Positions 5,931-7,012 of a DNA stretch of 7,012 nt are shown one piece after another. A model generated the notes under the pieces. That model ran no database searches. It worked only from the letters and a program-made list of their open reading frames with translations, and was not told the DNA's origin. The stretch is from Pseudomonadota bacterium. Lineage in GTDB: Bacteria; Desulfobacterota; Desulfovibrionia; Desulfovibrionales; Desulfovibrionaceae. The DNA lies in assembly GCA_023411815.1 (NCBI GenBank), contig JAEYOJ010000008.1, positions 1-7,012 of the forward strand, in the 5' to 3' direction. Each line of letters opens with the position of its first letter. Position 1 is the first letter of the stretch. The translations under genes and the position numbers were made by a program.

Positions 5931-5957
5931 GCCCGCTCCAGCTTCAAACGGCTTGCC
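5907..5957. repeat. 12-bp perfect inverted repeat spanning the zinc-ribbon stop codon
   Basis: Bases 5907-5918 are the exact reverse complement of 5946-5957, separated by 27 bases that include the stop codon. An inner CGGG/CCCG pairing (5919-5922 with 5932-5935) could extend the stem with a bulge on the 3' side. No T-run follows, so it is not a standard intrinsic terminator. It may stabilise the mRNA end, attenuate read-through into the downstream permease gene, or bind a protein. Confidence 0.55.
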
Positions 5958-6038
5958 TGCGGAAAATCCTCTTGATTCGCCATTCCCGCAGGTGCATGAC
6001 ATTCCTTGCCCTCTTCACGGGCATTCGAGGTAATACCC

Positions 6039-7012
6039 ATGGACAGCATCGCGGGCTTCATACCCCTCATCAAGCTTTTCGCCGTGTTCGCCGCCATGCT
6101 GGCGTGCATCCGCTTCCGCCTGGGCCTGTGGCTCTCGATCCTGAGCGGCAGCCTGCTGCTGGGATTGGCCTTCGGCATGCCCCTGACCGCCTGGCTGGCC
6201 ACGGCCGGAATGGCCCTGACCACGGTCAAGACCCTGCTTTTGGGCCTCATCGTCATCCTCATCCTCGTGCTCAGCGACATCCTGGAGTTGAGCGGCCAGA
6301 ATCGGAAGCTCATGGACGCCCTGTCCGGCTACCTGACCAGCCCGCGGTTCCGGCTGGCCTTCTTTCCCTCGCTCATCGGGCTCTTGCCCATGCCCGGCGG
6401 CGCGGTCTTCTCCGCGCCCATGCTGGGCAGCGTGGCCGAGGGCATGAACATCCGCCCCGAGGACAAGGTCATGCTCAACTACTGGTTCCGGCACATGTGG
6501 GAGCTGGTATGGCCGCTCTACCCGGGCATCATCCTGGCCTCGTCCCTGGCCGGCGTGCCGCTGGCAACGCTCATCGCCTACACGCTGCCGGGCATGATCT
6601 TCTTTACGCTGCTGGGCTGGTGGTTCCTGCTGCGGCCCTCGCGCCTGCCCCTGCCGATCGAGGCTGTCGGAGAACGCAAGACGCGCAACGCACGCAAGGC
6701 GCTGCTGCACGGACTGCCCCTGATCGTGGCCATTGCGGGCTCCCTGGGCCTGGAAGGGCTGCTCTCGGCCGCACGGCCGGACATACCCTACGAGTGGGGC
6801 ATCATCGCGGGCCTGGTCGCGGCCATCGCCTGGACCATGCTCCAGAATCGCCTGAAGCCCGGCTTCCTGGCCAAGGTGCTCATGCAGCGCAAGCTGCTCG
6901 GCATGCTGCTGGCCATCGCCAGCATCTTCGTCTTCAAGGACGTCATGGCACGATCCGGCGTCGTGGAGGCCCTGTCCGCGTCAGCGGGCGGCGGCATGGC
7001 CATGTTCGCCGC
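6039..7012 (+). CDS. DUF401 family permease, 3' end beyond the window
   Basis: The frame stays open from the ATG at 6039 to the window end (324 codons seen, C terminus missing). It encodes a very hydrophobic protein with many membrane segments. Motifs I associate with DUF401, a family related to the GntP/ion-transporter superfamily, are present: LPMPGGA at 116-122 followed by FSAPMLG, and NYWFRHMWE at 147-155 followed by a WPLYPG segment. A basic cytoplasmic loop lies near residues 207-224. The role is probably uptake or export of an organic anion, but no substrate can be assigned. GAGG at 6027-6030, eight bases before the ATG, supports the start. It follows the zinc-ribbon gene by 108 bases in the same direction, so co-transcription is possible unless the intervening hairpin terminates. 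Family assignment is good, substrate unknown. Confidence 0.85.
   Translation, partial: MDSIAGFIPLIKLFAVFAAMLACIRFRLGLWLSILSGSLLLGLAFGMPLTAWLATAGMALTTVKTLLLGLIVILILVLSDILELSGQNRKLMDALSGYLTSPRFRLAFFPSLIGLLPMPGGAVFSAPMLGSVAEGMNIRPEDKVMLNYWFRHMWELVWPLYPGIILASSLAGVPLATLIAYTLPGMIFFTLLGWWFLLRPSRLPLPIEAVGERKTRNARKALLHGLPLIVAIAGSLGLEGLLSAARPDIPYEWGIIAGLVAAIAWTMLQNRLKPGFLAKVLMQRKLLGMLLAIASIFVFKDVMARSGVVEALSASAGGGMAMFA

Noticed and set aside
6015..6710. A 231-codon - strand frame opposite the DUF401 gene
   Set aside because: His/Gln/Gly-rich mirror of the + strand coding sequence; the + strand frame carries conserved DUF401 blocks.

Overview
The window is GC-rich (by eye about 65%) bacterial chromosomal DNA, tightly packed with genes on both strands. 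It most resembles a sulfate-reducing deltaproteobacterium of the Desulfovibrionales. That placement is an inference. It rests on base composition, the paired DUF1538 genes with a PII-like protein, the DUF401 permease, and the hairpin-rich spacer, whose wording resembles intergenic elements I associate with Desulfovibrio genomes. No RNA gene, CRISPR array, insertion sequence or phage gene is visible.

Layout. Positions 1-1070 hold a + strand, zinc-independent quinone oxidoreductase-like dehydrogenase (329 aa). It ends in a GC-rich spacer (1071-1268) with three strong hairpins, which separates it from a convergent, unrecognised 155-aa gene on the - strand (1269-1736). Upstream of that, also on the - strand, is a three-gene operon read from 3615 down to 1842: two paralogous DUF1538 membrane proteins (230 and 242 aa, like the UmpA/UmpB two-component cation/proton antiporter) followed by a 119-aa PII-like protein. 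Both junctions are ATGA overlaps, so the three are probably translated in a coupled way. A 114-bp divergent control region (3616-3729) separates this operon from a + strand operon. That operon encodes a full-length CPA2-family cation:proton antiporter with a C-terminal TrkA_N/TrkA_C regulatory module (672 aa), coupled by another ATGA overlap to a 61-aa zinc-ribbon protein. After a 108-bp gap containing a 12-bp inverted repeat comes a DUF401 permease, cut by the window end.

How the genes may work together. Positions 1842-5930 look like a monovalent-cation/pH homeostasis island. It has two unrelated antiporter types transcribed back to back from one short control region, each with its own cytoplasmic ligand-sensing part: a separate PII-like protein for the DUF1538 pair and a fused nucleotide-binding RCK module for the CPA2 protein. 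The most interesting hypothesis is that the PII-like protein gates the DUF1538 pair, and that the small zinc-ribbon protein is an accessory of the CPA2 antiporter. The membrane families are clear from sequence; the regulatory links are inferred from gene order only.
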